This document shows, piece after piece, positions 48,055-59,542 of a DNA stretch of 64,000 nt; position 1 is the stretch's first letter; each line of letters begins with the position of its first letter. Under the pieces are notes generated by a model. It saw nothing but the letters and a program-made list of their open reading frames with translations, was not told the DNA's origin and did no database searches. The DNA comes from Pyrrhoderma lamaoense (taxonomy: Eukaryota; Basidiomycota; Agaricomycetes; Hymenochaetales; Hymenochaetaceae): the NCBI GenBank assembly GCA_002794735.1, contig NBAZ01000001.1, positions 1,736,001 through 1,800,000 on the forward strand. The letters run 5' to 3'. The translations under genes were made by a program, and so were the position numbers.

Positions 48055-50637
48055 ATGGATGTGCCCTCTGTTGCCCCGCGCCAAGGAGCGCGCCTCGTAG
48101 GTAATTCCCTACTCTATGCCATCAGTGCTTTTGCCAGTCTTGGCGTATTCTTGGTATGTGTTTAAATTGTCCATCAACTGCGAATCGTAAGGAGCTGAAC
48201 GTAAATGTGTATAATAGTTTGGATATGACCAAGGGTATGTGAGCGCCACATGAATAAAGCAGACTCTGTCCTTAACATGCGTTCAATACAGTGTCATGTC
48301 TGGTATAATTACCGGTCCTTACTTTGATAATTATTTCAAGCTTACAGAACTACAACTCGGAACAACCGTCGCTATTCTTGAAATCGGGGCATTCAGTATG
48401 TGCCCCATGAATACTTAACATTGTGTAAATGTTGTCTCATGACATATTCTAGTAACTTCATTGGCTTCTGGTCGCTTGGGCGACATTATTGGCCGAAAGA
48501 TGACACTCTTTTGGGGAGCATGCACATTCACTCTCGGTGGTGCAATTCAAACGCTGGCGAATGGACTGCCAATGATGATTGTAGGAAGACTCATCAGTGG
48601 GTTCGGTGTTGGATTACTTTCGTGTGTATCATCTATGTTCAGATCTTTATTGTCCGAGTTCTAATTCGAGTCTACTCAGAACTATCGTACCAATTTACCA
48701 ATCTGAGGTTTCCCCTCCAAATCATGTAGGTAATTTGACAGATGTGTATGGTAATATTTACTGATTGACATGTGCTTTAGAGAGGGGCTTTGGCATGTAT
48801 GGAATTCACAGGAAACATATTTGGTTATGCCTTTTCGGTAGTACGTAATGAATCCCGCGATCGCCTTTGGTTGCACATCTGAATCATCTCCTTAACCAGT
48901 GGACCGATTATGCATGTTCTTACATAAACTCGGATTTATCATGGCGTATCCCCCTGTTCATGCAATGCGTGATTGGTGGTATTTTGGCTGTCGGCTCATT
49001 GCTTATGCCCGAATCTCCTCGGTAAAGCTACCCTATACTAAGATATGTTTGTGTTACTGATAAGTACTTCAGATGGCTTATTGACACTGACCAAGATGAA
49101 GAGGGCATGAAGGTCATCGCTGATTTGCATGGTGGTGATCCGAACAATGTCATCGCCCAAGCTGAATTCCGTGAAATCAAGGATAGAGTTATAGAGGAGG
49201 TAATATAGTATGCTTTTTATTTTTTGTAGTTTACTGATATCAAAATCTAGCGAGAATCTGGGGAAGGTAGATCTTATTATGTAATGTGGATGAAATATAA
49301 GAAACGGGTGCTCTTGGCTATGGCTTCACAAGCCTTTGCTCAACTGGTACGTACAACTATTTACACATTAAATTAGATTGGACAATGTCTCATCTTTTCA
49401 CCATAAGAATGGTATCAATGTCATTTCTTACTATGCTCGTAAGCAGATGTACCTTTTTTAATATCCATATCATACTAATATGTAACCTTAGCTCGTGTTT
49501 TCGAAGGTTAGTTGAACTTCGTTAGGAATTATCCGACATGCACTCACTCCAAGCTTAGAGGCTGGCTGGATTGGACGTGATGCTATCCTAATGGCTGGGA
49601 TCAATGCAATTATCTATCTTTTTAGCACTGTTCCAACGTGGTTCCTTGTCGATCGCTGGGGAAGACGTGCCATTCTGATGTCTGGAGGGGTTGTTGTAAG
49701 CCCATTCCCATTTGAATATTATAATTAGTAGCTGAGATAAGATTAGATGGCTATTTCACTCATTTTAACAGGTTATTGGATGTACATCGATGTACCTCAA
49801 ACCCCGAACGCCGTTGTCGTTTGTGTCATTGTTTTTAATGCAGCATTTGGTTACAGTTGGGGTCCAATTCCTTGGCTATATCCTCCAGAAGTAAGATTTC
49901 GACTTATATGTGTCATCTATACCTGAACTAAGATTCAATAGATCATGCCCCTTACAGCCCGCGCGAAGGGTGTGTCCATCTCAACTGCCACAAACTGGGC
50001 ATTTAACTTCCTTGGTAAAAATTGTTTGGTTCTCCTTTGCCTGATTAAGGTTAACTCACGCAAAATAACAGTCGGCGAGATGACGCCTATACTTCAGAAG
50101 ACAATCCAATGGCGTCTGTATCCTCTTCATGGTTTCTTCTGTACTTGCAGTTTCATTCTTGGTGAGTCATGGTGAACGTATTATAAACGCATTCACTGAT
50201 ATATGTATCTATCCCATCCTAATAGTTTATTTCCGTGAGTACACAAATGTATTGATTTTATATCATCCATTAATCACATATGGATCAGTTTTCCCCGAAA
50301 CAAAGGGTGTTCCCCTCGAGGAAATGGATACCGTATTCGGCGAAGGTAGGTTATAAGAAACATAATTATGGTACCCTAACTCATCTAATAATCAGAGGAA
50401 CGTCTCGAAGAAGAAGAGGAGATGGAGGAAGAAGAAATGGAACGTGCCGGACTTTTAACGAGTCGAAGTACATTGAGTTTCACCTATGGTTCGTTCATGC
50501 GTCCTACTACCCCTAAAGCCACTACTACTCCGGGCTCCGAGGATGGGTCTAGTCCTTATAATTGGATTCGCCGAACAAATACGAGTAAATCTGCACCAAG
50601 TGAGCGGACACCACTGAATAGAGCTAATAGTGAGTGA
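48055..50637 (+). CDS. MFS sugar transporter, tandem copy 1
   Basis: Twelve-helix sugar/H+ symporter of the major facilitator superfamily. The start MDVPSVAPRQGARLVGNSLL precedes helix 1. Family motifs are FGYDQGVMSGIITG, GRLGDIIGRK, the helix 4-5 region LISGFGVGLLSTIVPIYQSE, PESPRWLI, QLNGINVISYYAP, VDRWGRRAIL, PWLYPPEIMPLTARAKG and FPETKGVPLEEMD. A hydrophilic C-terminal tail is Glu-rich, then Ser/Thr-rich, ending NRANSE at 50635-50637. About fifteen introns, including a 15-nt exon at 49492-49506 coding for part of PRVFEE. No frameshift. Substrate not deducible. Confidence 0.93.
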
Positions 50638-51280
50638 GCGTGCTGGTAGAAAACACATTATCTCGCTCTGTAATGAATAGTGCATACGAACATCATGAGA
50701 TTTTATCTCCATAGACTAACCAGTCATTGACGGAGTTTCATTCTTAAGGTAGAAATTGGTCATTCCAACTCTAAAACCATCTTGTACTCTGATATCTTTT
50801 TTCTTGAGTTGCATGCTGATTCGCAACCTGTAATTATTCTTGCAATAAATATACTATCAACTTCACTGCAATGGATTAGTTATGTACCTGAGAATGAAGC
50901 GATGCGATTTGATGCCGATAATATTACATTATATATTCCGGTGGGGCTGCCACGACCAATGATCTGTCCCTCGTGAGCTCTATCGGCGCCGAGCTTATTT
51001 CTACTTCTTCTTCCACCTCTACTATATTTTTTGGACTAAACTCTGGACGGCGTTGGGCTAAGCTCAGTGTCTTGTGTTTCTTTCACCTTCATACACCGAT
51101 TTCCCCACCCATAACACGTCGGCATTTGTGGCCTAATAGTCGTAGTCGTATACTGGATACGAAACGAGCTCTAGTGTCTTTCTGCAATTCGAATTGATAT
51201 CCACACGTTCAGTATCTCGCATGCCACATTGGCGCTGCGCGCCCCGATAGCTGCCATCTCATATTAATTTCTATGCAAGC
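50638..51280 (+). other. Spacer between tandem transporters
   Basis: 643 bp holding the 3' UTR of copy 1 and the promoter of copy 2. Open frames here (50782-50976, 50973-51197) show no transporter similarity and look like chance. Confidence 0.4.
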
Positions 51281-53934
51281 ATGTTGCCAACTACACGCGT
51301 AAAACATACAGGCAGCAGGCTTGTGGGCCAGCCTCTACTTTATTCTATCTCCGTTTTCGCCAGTTTGGGAGTATTTCTTGTAAGTAATCCACCTATAGCC
51401 TCTTGCTCGTAGTGTGGTGTTGTTTTAACTTGTATCAAATATCTAGTTTGGCTATGATCAAGGGTACGTCGTGTAGTATAGTATAGCGAAAACGAGTTGC
51501 TTGAACTCAAATCAACATCTCTTCAGAGTCATGTCTGGCCTCATTACGGGCCCAACTTTCTCTCATTTTTCAAGGATATCAATACGTTCCAACTCGGTAC
51601 TATGGTAGCTATATTGGAGATTGGAGCATTCAGTATGTTGTCCCTTTTCGAGTTTTACTACCTTAGTCTTACGTTTTGTAGTTACCTCTATTCTTGCTGG
51701 GAGGGTGGGAGATATAATTGGTCGCCGAATGACACTGTTCACGGGCGCTGTTCTGTTTGCCCTTGGCGGAGCTATACAAACTTTTACAACAGGATACGAC
51801 TTGATGCTACTAGGCCGAATTGTTAGTGGGTTCGGCGTCGGGTTACTTTCGTGAGTCTGCTCCCTACTTGCACTATAATCTAGAGACTGAATGAAGGAGT
51901 AGAACAATCGTACCTATATACCAGAGTGAAGTCTCACCTCCAACACATGTCGGTACACAACTTTGATCATTCATATCCTTCTATAATAATTATATATCAA
52001 TGATAGCGTGGTGCTCTTGCTTGCATGGAATTCACTGGCAATGTATTCGGCTACGCTGCTTCTGTGGTAAGTGTCAATGGACTGTCGACTGTATAATGAA
52101 TTCAATTTTGATACACTGATTTGCGTAGTGGATTGATTATTTTTGCTCATTCATGGAATCGAATCTATCTTGGCGACTGCCCCTATTCATTCAAGTTGTC
52201 ATTGGTGTATTCTTAGCCGGGGGATCCCTATTTATACCCGAAAGCCCCAGGTAGGTCAAATTCTTATACACTGAATATATGTGTAGTAATTCACAAACAT
52301 AAAAGGTGGCTCATTGATGTTGGGCGAGATGAGGAGGGCATGCGAGTACTTGCTGACCTTCACGGAGGTGACTTAGATAATCGTACAGCCAAGAGCGAAT
52401 TTAGGGAAATCAAAGACGCAGTTCTGGCTGATGTGAGTTTCGGTATTTAAATGCTATACTAAAACTAGATGGTTTTAACGAAATATTCAGCGCCATCATG
52501 GTGATACGCGAACATACAAGTATATGTGGAATCGTTACAAGCGAAGAGTCTTACTTGCGATGTCTTCCCAAGCATTCGCTCAGTTGGTATGGTTTCTTTA
52601 TATGTCTAATATATTATTTTTGTCTCTAATCAGTCTCCAATCAGAACGGAATAAATGGTAATCTATATTCGTATACTGACTTCAACTACTCACCGGCTAA
52701 CATTTTGACACTAAGTTATCTCATACTATGCTCGTGTGTATTATTTTGTTATGTAAATTATGCATTTACTGACTATAAGCACCTTGAAGCCAGAGTATTT
52801 GAAGGTGCTTCTTGATTATACTCCTTAAACACGACATCTAACTGATCAATGCAGAGGCTGGATGGATTGGCCGAGATGCTATTCTGATGACCGGCATTAA
52901 TTCAATCATTTACCTTTTAAGTACGGTACCTACGTACGTGACTACCAGCTGATCACTGAGTTGTTTCTGATCTTGAGTGGCCAATAGCTGGTATCTGGTA
53001 GACAGATGGGGTCGGCGAGCTATTCTCCTTTCCGGAGCCGTGGTGGTAAGTCTGAGATTAAAATAATTCAAGTACTGTACTGACAAAATCACAAAAGATG
53101 GCCCTCGCACTAACTGCCACGGGGTGGTGGATGTGGATTAATGTGCCGCAGACTCCAAACGCTGTAGTCGTATGTGTCATCATTTTTAATGCCGCGTTTG
53201 GCTACAGTTGGGGACCGATACCCTGGTTATACCCCCAGAGGTGATTGATAGTATTTTATATTGATGTTCTTCATATTCTACCTCGTATGTAGATCATGCC
53301 CCTGCCGGTTAGGGCAAAAGGTGTCTCGTGAGTATTATTGAGCAAGAGTTCTTCTTGAACTTATTAATACTGTTTAAAGTATATCTACTGCTACAAATTG
53401 GGCTTTCAACTATCTAATCGGAGAGATAACCCCGGTTCTTCAAGAGTCAATCGAATGGCGACTATATCCAATGCATGGAGCCTTCTGTGTCATCAGTTTC
53501 TTCCTCGTATTATTCTGTAAGTCAAACCCTTCTTTGAGGCTTGCCTACCTTAAATTTCATAATCTGTCAAGATTATCCGGAAACGAAGGGAATACCCCTT
53601 GAGGAAATGGATACAGTCTTTGGGGAAGGTGAGTCTATAATGAGCTACTATATAATATACTACTTACATGCTACTTGAAGATGAGAAAGAAGGATATGCG
53701 TTGCATGATTACTCAGAGCAAGTAGCACTTGTCGGTCGTGGCGACCATGAGCATGATGATGATGAAGTGACTATCGTGCCTCCACAAAAAGCCTCACAAG
53801 AGACCATAAACGGAACGTGGAAACCTTATACTACTACCCACCGCGAGAGTTCTAGTAGACATGGAAGCAGGCATGGAAGTAGACATGGAAGTAGGGCCGG
53901 GAGTTATACTTCCTTAGCAGATGATGAGGCGTGA
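51281..53934 (+). CDS. MFS sugar transporter, tandem copy 2
   Basis: Paralogue of the preceding gene, same strand and near-identical exon layout. The start MLPTTRVKHTGSRLVGQPLL aligns with copy 1. Motifs are FGYDQGVMSGLITG, GRVGDIIGRR, IVSGFGVGLLSTIVPIYQSE, PESPRWLI, QLNGINVISYYAP, VDRWGRRAIL and YPETKGIPLEEMD. The 15-nt exon recurs at 52790-52804. The tail differs: acidic, then a short repeat of RHGS units (about 53859-53900), ending LADDEA. One T is missing from a run at 51566-51570 and one C at 53232-53236 (YPPEIMP expected). With those restored the frame matches copy 1 throughout. Confidence 0.91.
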
Positions 53935-54269
53935 CAACGGATAATTTTCTTTTTAAAAAGCTTATCGCATTCTTTTATATTCATCGTGTAATGACCGTTA
54001 GAGTACTGTTTTTTTCTTTAACTTATATGATTAACTTTCTCATAATAATGTGTACATTTACGGGAGCTGCTGGTTCATAAACATGAAATGAATAATTAAG
54101 TATAAGAATACAAAGTAAGTCGAAATCAATCAAGTATAATAGTATCAATTAATATTAAATATAACATTTTTAGTTGTTACCATGTGACTGGACTTTTTTA
54201 TGGCTAAGCTAATGACGTACAGTGATCAACTTTTATTTTCTCTTTGGCGCATCCATTGCCCAGAGCTGT
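53935..54269 (+). other. Intergenic, AT-rich
   Basis: 335 bp, very AT-rich, between the transporter stop and the helicase start. An ATG at 54222 is in frame with the helicase and could add 16 residues. No other feature. Confidence 0.35.
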
Positions 54270-56252
54270 ATGAACATCAACGCGGTCCTCCGCACATCTT
54301 CTTGTTTACACCGGCCCAGTCTATCTCTTCTTCAAGGAATCAAAAGAACCTCTAATGCATTGACACTGACGACAAGGGTACTCAAAACTGTCAACTGCAC
54401 ATACTCCACGACAGGGAAAGGGTTCAAAAGACCTTTTCGTTCTTTCAATCGGGTTCCACAAGTACCCTATGGATTCCGGGAACTAGGTATCCGTGAGGGT
54501 ATAGCTGATGCTATAGAAGGATCTTTTCCAGATGTACAGCGCCCGACTATTGCTCAAGCTGAATATATTCCAGCTGTCTTGAACGGGAAGGATGTTTTAC
54601 TTTATGATCAAACGGGTACAGGGAAGTAAGTTGCAGCAATCAGATTTTCTCATGCATCCTTCTCTTACGATAGAACTACTTCTTGATTCTGAAGATCCTT
54701 TGGAACAATCGTAACTCTCTTGAATAAGCCTCGAATGAGTCCTCATTCTGCGAAGAGAGGAGAAGGTCACTGTATAACCTCCCTCGTTATAGTTCCGCAT
54801 CGAGATTTAGGTTACCAAATGTTACATTGGATCGATGCTATTCTTGGTCACTCTAAAACAAGACCCCCGCTACAACAGATCGCACAACTCGTCACCCGCG
54901 GAGACTCGTCGACGGAAGAAATGATTAAAAAATTGTGCGAGGTCTCGCCTCACATCCTCATTGGAACACCTCAAGCTCTTCATGAGATATATTCATCCCA
55001 GGAAGGCCGAGCTGCATTACAGCTAGATAGTATTTCAACTCTCGTCGTTGACGAAGCGGATTATCTACTAGATATTCCCGCACCGTATGTACGTAAACTG
55101 AAAGAAAGGTCAACTTGGAGAAATTTCAAGAAGCACCCGAGCTTGACGCGGCAGTTTCTAGAAGGATTTTTACCCATGCGCAAGCCTGGTGCCGTACCTT
55201 TGGAAAGCATAGATCTTGATGATGTTGACGACAAAAGAAGTTATAGTAAACACCCTGGACGCGAACGCAATGCACGACCTCTGCAAATCGTCATGGCTTC
55301 AGCTTCAATTCACTCAAACCTTATCAACTATCTTCGTGAAGCATGCTGGGTGGATAAAGATTGCTTAATTCTTTCCGGAAAAGAAATAGTAAAAGCAAAC
55401 GCGCATATGCTTCCTAGCGAACAGGCGGAAGAACAGAAGGTTATTCATCATGCATTCGTAGTTGCAACTGATGGGGGTCTTTCTAATGTCAAATTTTCGT
55501 CCCGACTGGGCACCGAGGATGAAACGAAAGGAAGCTCTGAACAACCTATTGATCATCGGAGAAGCTTCGGAAGTCCAGACGTAAATGATTTCAAATTTTT
55601 CATTGAGGCATACTATAGTAAAGCTGATCATTTGAATACAGCTATACCACCTCAATCTCCAACTTCATCTCACGTAATGGAGGCCGTAGCGACAGTATTT
55701 GCATATGATGTACCACAACTCGCTCTGCTGGTTTTACCCCCGCAATCGAGTGTTCAAAAAGTCCTGATGGAGTTGAAGGATCTTGGAGTTGACGCCCGCA
55801 CGCTTGATTTGAGGACTAAAGATCTTGTTCGTATGGGGCAGTCACCGAACGGTTACGCTTCGGAGCCTGTCTTATTAGTTGCTACTCCCGCAACAACGCG
55901 CGGTGTCGATCTTCCAGAGTTGACGCATGTATTCTGCGTCGGTGCTCCTGATACCGGTAATGCAGATGCATTCAAGCACATTGCAGGCCGGGTCGGACGC
56001 TTCGGGCGGGGAGGAAAGGTAAAGTCCTATTCTATTCTTAGTAGAAAGTTACCTTTAGCTTAGACTGATGATATTCTTAACGTGAAGGTGATCACCTTCG
56101 TTACAGAAAGGGAAACCGAGGTCACCAAAGATGGAACTTTGAGATCAACGAAGAACCCTGAAGGACTGCTGAAGGTGTTTTACCGAAAGCTTGGGATACA
56201 GCCAGAGCCATTTGACCTCAATTCCCTTGAGTTGACTGCAACTGAAGCATGA
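54270..56252 (+). CDS. Divergent mitochondrial DEAD-box-like RNA helicase
   Basis: Superfamily 2 helicase with an import-type N-terminus (MNINAVLRTSSCLHRPSLSL, rich in Arg and Ser). Core motifs are DVQRPTIAQAEYIP (Q-motif region), DQTGTGKS (motif I), LVIVPHRDLG (Ia), LIGTPQALHE, VVDEADYLLD (motif II), MASASIH (motif III, SAS for SAT), TTRGVDLPEL (motif V) and HIAGRVGRFGRGGK (motif VI, lacking the usual HRxGR Arg). Acidic insertions lie between motifs II and III and in the second RecA domain. One intron splits the Walker region and one precedes VITFVTERETEV. End ATEA, TGA 56250-56252. Confidence 0.86.
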
Positions 56253-56771
56253 AGAAATGACAAGAAACGGAAGGTGATATAGGCAGGTATAATAGAGTAC
56301 TTTACATAGTTATAATAGTAGAGGCAGCTAATTGGATCTTTTTTTTTCGAAATAACTCCATGACTTGTTCCCCCTATTGACATAGCGACGTAGCCGGTAA
56401 GGGATATAAAAAAATGAGATGAGAGTCGTCGCTCCTAGTAGTTTAATCCACATAGCCACACCGCTAGACAAATGGCGGCCCCATGCGGATAGTAATCGGG
56501 GATAAAGAAGACATTGAACAGAAAATAGAAAGAAAAGCACAAAATAAGTGTTTGATTTATGAGTGATATTTCTTGCAAGTGTAGGAGATGAAATACATAT
56601 ACTCCGATCTCCCATGAGAGAGCCGTGTCAGCCATCCAGCTTATACCGACCACGGCTTGTCTTCCCCGGCCGCCACTTTCATTCAGTTCACCCGTGCTTT
56701 CACTCTCCTTCCTTCCTCCTTCCTCCTCTTTCTCTCTCTCTTCTCTCTCCTTCTCCTTTGTTTCAACTACG
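56253..56771 (+). promoter_or_regulatory. Promoter of the DUF4203 gene with pyrimidine tract
   Basis: 519 bp. A dense C/T tract (56695-56765, CTCTCTCT and CTTCCTCC units) runs almost to the ATG. Such tracts are common in strong fungal promoters. Open frames on the minus strand here are its mirror and are not taken as genes. Confidence 0.4.
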
Positions 56772-59541
56772 ATGCGCATCGGTCTCCGAGCGCGCCCTCT
56801 TCTCCTTGCGCTCGGTGCTTTGGCCGCCATCGTGCAAGTCAGCATAGTCAATGCTCAATCTTCTACTTCATCTTCAAGTTCTTCATCTTCAAGTGCAAGC
56901 ACGGGCAGCAGTACCTCTTCTACTTCTTCCTTATCAGTCACAAGCAGTAGCTTTACTTCAACAATCACAACAACTTTAAACTCTCAAGCAACAACTCTCG
57001 TATCTGTAATAGCTACCAATGTCACTCTCACGCCGACAGCGTCGAGTACATCCGCATCTGCCAGCGAAACTTCCGCGTCTGCAACTGCCACTCCAATAGT
57101 ACTTGACACAAGAGTCGACCCGGCTTATGGTGTGCTAGGGGCCGTTTTGATCATCACTGGTTTGCCTAGTGCCTTCTGGGGCCACAAGAATAGATGGTGT
57201 GTACTAATTTCTGATTAATCCATGCGCTATTTTTGACCGGCATCTTTAAGGTCCTCCTTCTTTCTTATCGGTTTTTATTCATTTGCATTGGCCTGTCTCG
57301 CTCTCATCCTGAAATTTGGTGTACTCGAAGCTGTTAATCCACCCAATGTAAAGATCCGGGGTGTATTTGTTCTAGCATGTTCGATCGCTGGTATTGCCGG
57401 AGGAGGCGTAGCCATTTTCTTCTGGCAACAAGCCAAGTACTTTATCGGAGCCTGGGGCGGGTTCGCCCTTGGGTTATGGATTCAATGTTTCCATGATGGC
57501 GGTTTAATCCGTCCTATCGGGTTCAGGTGGATCATGTATATTGGTAAGTGGAAATAATCACCCACGATCACACGGAACCTTTTTCAACCGATATTGAATA
57601 TTCATCATCAGGTTTGGGGTGGTAGGCTTTTGCCTGTGTACATTGCCTAAAATCCATTATCATGTGCTGTTAGCTTCAACAGCTTCTGTTGGAGCCACTG
57701 CATTTGTCCTGGGTATTGATTGTTTCACCACAGCGAACCTGAAGGAGGTACGTGTGACATTTCCAAGTCTTGTACCTGAGTGATATCATAACCTAAAACT
57801 CATTCACTAGTTCTACGTATGGAACCTTGGATTCGATGCACTCTTTACAAAGTACACTTCTAATGGCATTGAGTTCCCTATTTCTCAGATGATGCAAATA
57901 GAAATCGGTTTGATTGGTGCATTTTCTCTCATGGGAGCAGCCGTACAGCTCCGTATACTCAAATCTTACAGTACAAGCTTAAGGAGATTAGCAGGGAGCA
58001 GAAACGGCGCGATGAAGAGCTTGAGGCTCAAGCTACTGCACGGTTTGCTGTAACTGCAAAGAAATGGCACTTTGGGAGCAGGAGCATGGCAGAGCAGATT
58101 CTCACTACTCCGGATTACCACTTCTCAAGGATGGGGATCCACATTCCCCTGGTACTGAAGAGGCCTCAACATTGGTTATGGATGGTAATAGGCGATCACG
58201 CTATCATTCGGGACTTTCTGAGTTCATGTCTGCTCCGGGGTCGGATGAAAAGCGACAGAACTCAGGTGCTCTTCCGGCTATAGACTTGGGACTCGATCTT
58301 GAGGCGGATATTCCAAAGGACTTTGTGACAGATAGGGACGATGGTAGAAGCCCTTCTGCTGCCTCCTCTCGTGTCTTAACTCCTCAAGAACGCGAGGATT
58401 TGGCGAAAAAGGAGGAGCTACTTGCTGAAATCAATAATATCAGAAAGTCGATCGAAGTTTTAAGGTCAGGAACTCCCGGTTCTGGAGATGATGAATCTCG
58501 CTCTCGTCATCAGTCATTTACTTCTCGTCGAACGCTTAGTCTTGGGTTTGCCGATGCCCTAGAAGGCCCATCCCGTCCGCCTCGCGCTGTTGACCCTCGA
58601 GCTCGTGTTACATCTATGGATAGATTGAATTCCGTCGGGGATGCTTATGCTGTCGGTTCGAGTATCGGACGATCAGCTAGCGTACCTCTCAAAGATGAAG
58701 AGAGCTGGAATGACTATGTTCGTGAGAGGAAGCTTTTCCAACCTCCTAGCGGTGTTTCCCCTCCCATAAATGTGGGACTTGCTGCTCCTCAAGGACATCG
58801 TGCTTCTTTATCCGTCCCTAACGCTGTTTCCGATGCTCTTCATCGCCGTCAACTGCAAGAAGCTGCTATCGAGCATGGCGAATTTGGTCAGATGCCTCAC
58901 CACGGTCGCTCAGGCTCGCATACGTCATCCGAAGAACGTCCGTTATCAAAGTTGTACACTCCGCAGCCCAAGGTAGCTACTACTGGAATAAAGGCACCCG
59001 TGACAATTCTACCTCCTCGTAAGCCTGATTCATCTCAACAAACACGTCCTCCTGCTCCACGTACAAGAACTTTTGAAGAATTGACTGAACGGCACCGGGA
59101 AAAATTGCGTGGACTTCAGGCACCTTTAAGCCAAGCTGAGAAGGAACAAGCCACTCTCGCAGAGGCCCGTAGTCGCTGGGAACGATCAAAGGAGGTTGAG
59201 AAACAAGTTATGTCCAAGAAGCAAGCCGAGAAGCAAGCCGCTGTGAAACAACGCCAGGAAGAAAAGGAGGAGCAAAAGCTCAGTGCTAGAGATCCTCATT
59301 AACGGTCACTTAGTGCAGATAAGCTGAGTAAACTTCCTGGATCATCTACATCTACAAAGAGGCAATCCATGCTGAAAGTTGAAGATTGGCGGCGTTACCA
59401 GCAAGAAACCGAGGCTGCCGGGTCTGGACAACCTTCTGCGAAGCGAGATTCCGTTGCGTTTCCCTCTACACACACTAGTCGCGATCCTGGACACCGGCAT
59501 TCACCTTCAGGTGAAAGGCGAAGAAGCCAGGTTTTACCTTA
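56772..59541 (+). CDS. DUF4203/TMEM198-like membrane protein, with in-frame TAA
   Basis: The signal peptide (MRIGLRARPLLLALGALAAI) precedes a Ser/Thr-rich extracellular stalk, then seven or so helices: AYGVLGAVLIITGLPSAFWG, FALACLALILKF, GVFVLACSIAGIAGGGVAIF, AWGGFALGLWI, GFCLCTLP, STASVGATAFVLGID and IGLIGAFSLMGAAVQ. A long cytoplasmic tail has coiled-coil and Ser-rich parts (REDLAKKEELLAEINNIRKS). One base is missing at 57616-57619, 57961-57963 and 58061. A TAA at 59300-59302 stops the frame, yet it stays open for 79 more codons with tail-like sequence (RSLSADKLSKLPG, MLKVEDWRRYQQE) to TAA 59540-59542. The span assumes the longer form; the conservative end is 59302. Confidence 0.78.
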
Positions 59542-59542
59542 A

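Noticed and set aside
48055..53934. Sugar transporters as part of a metabolic gene cluster
   Set aside because: No catabolic enzyme or pathway regulator lies beside them; neighbours are MIM2 and a helicase.
56435..56851. Minus-strand frame rich in Glu and Arg
   Set aside because: It mirrors the C/T promoter tract and signal-peptide region of the DUF4203 gene and has no domain.
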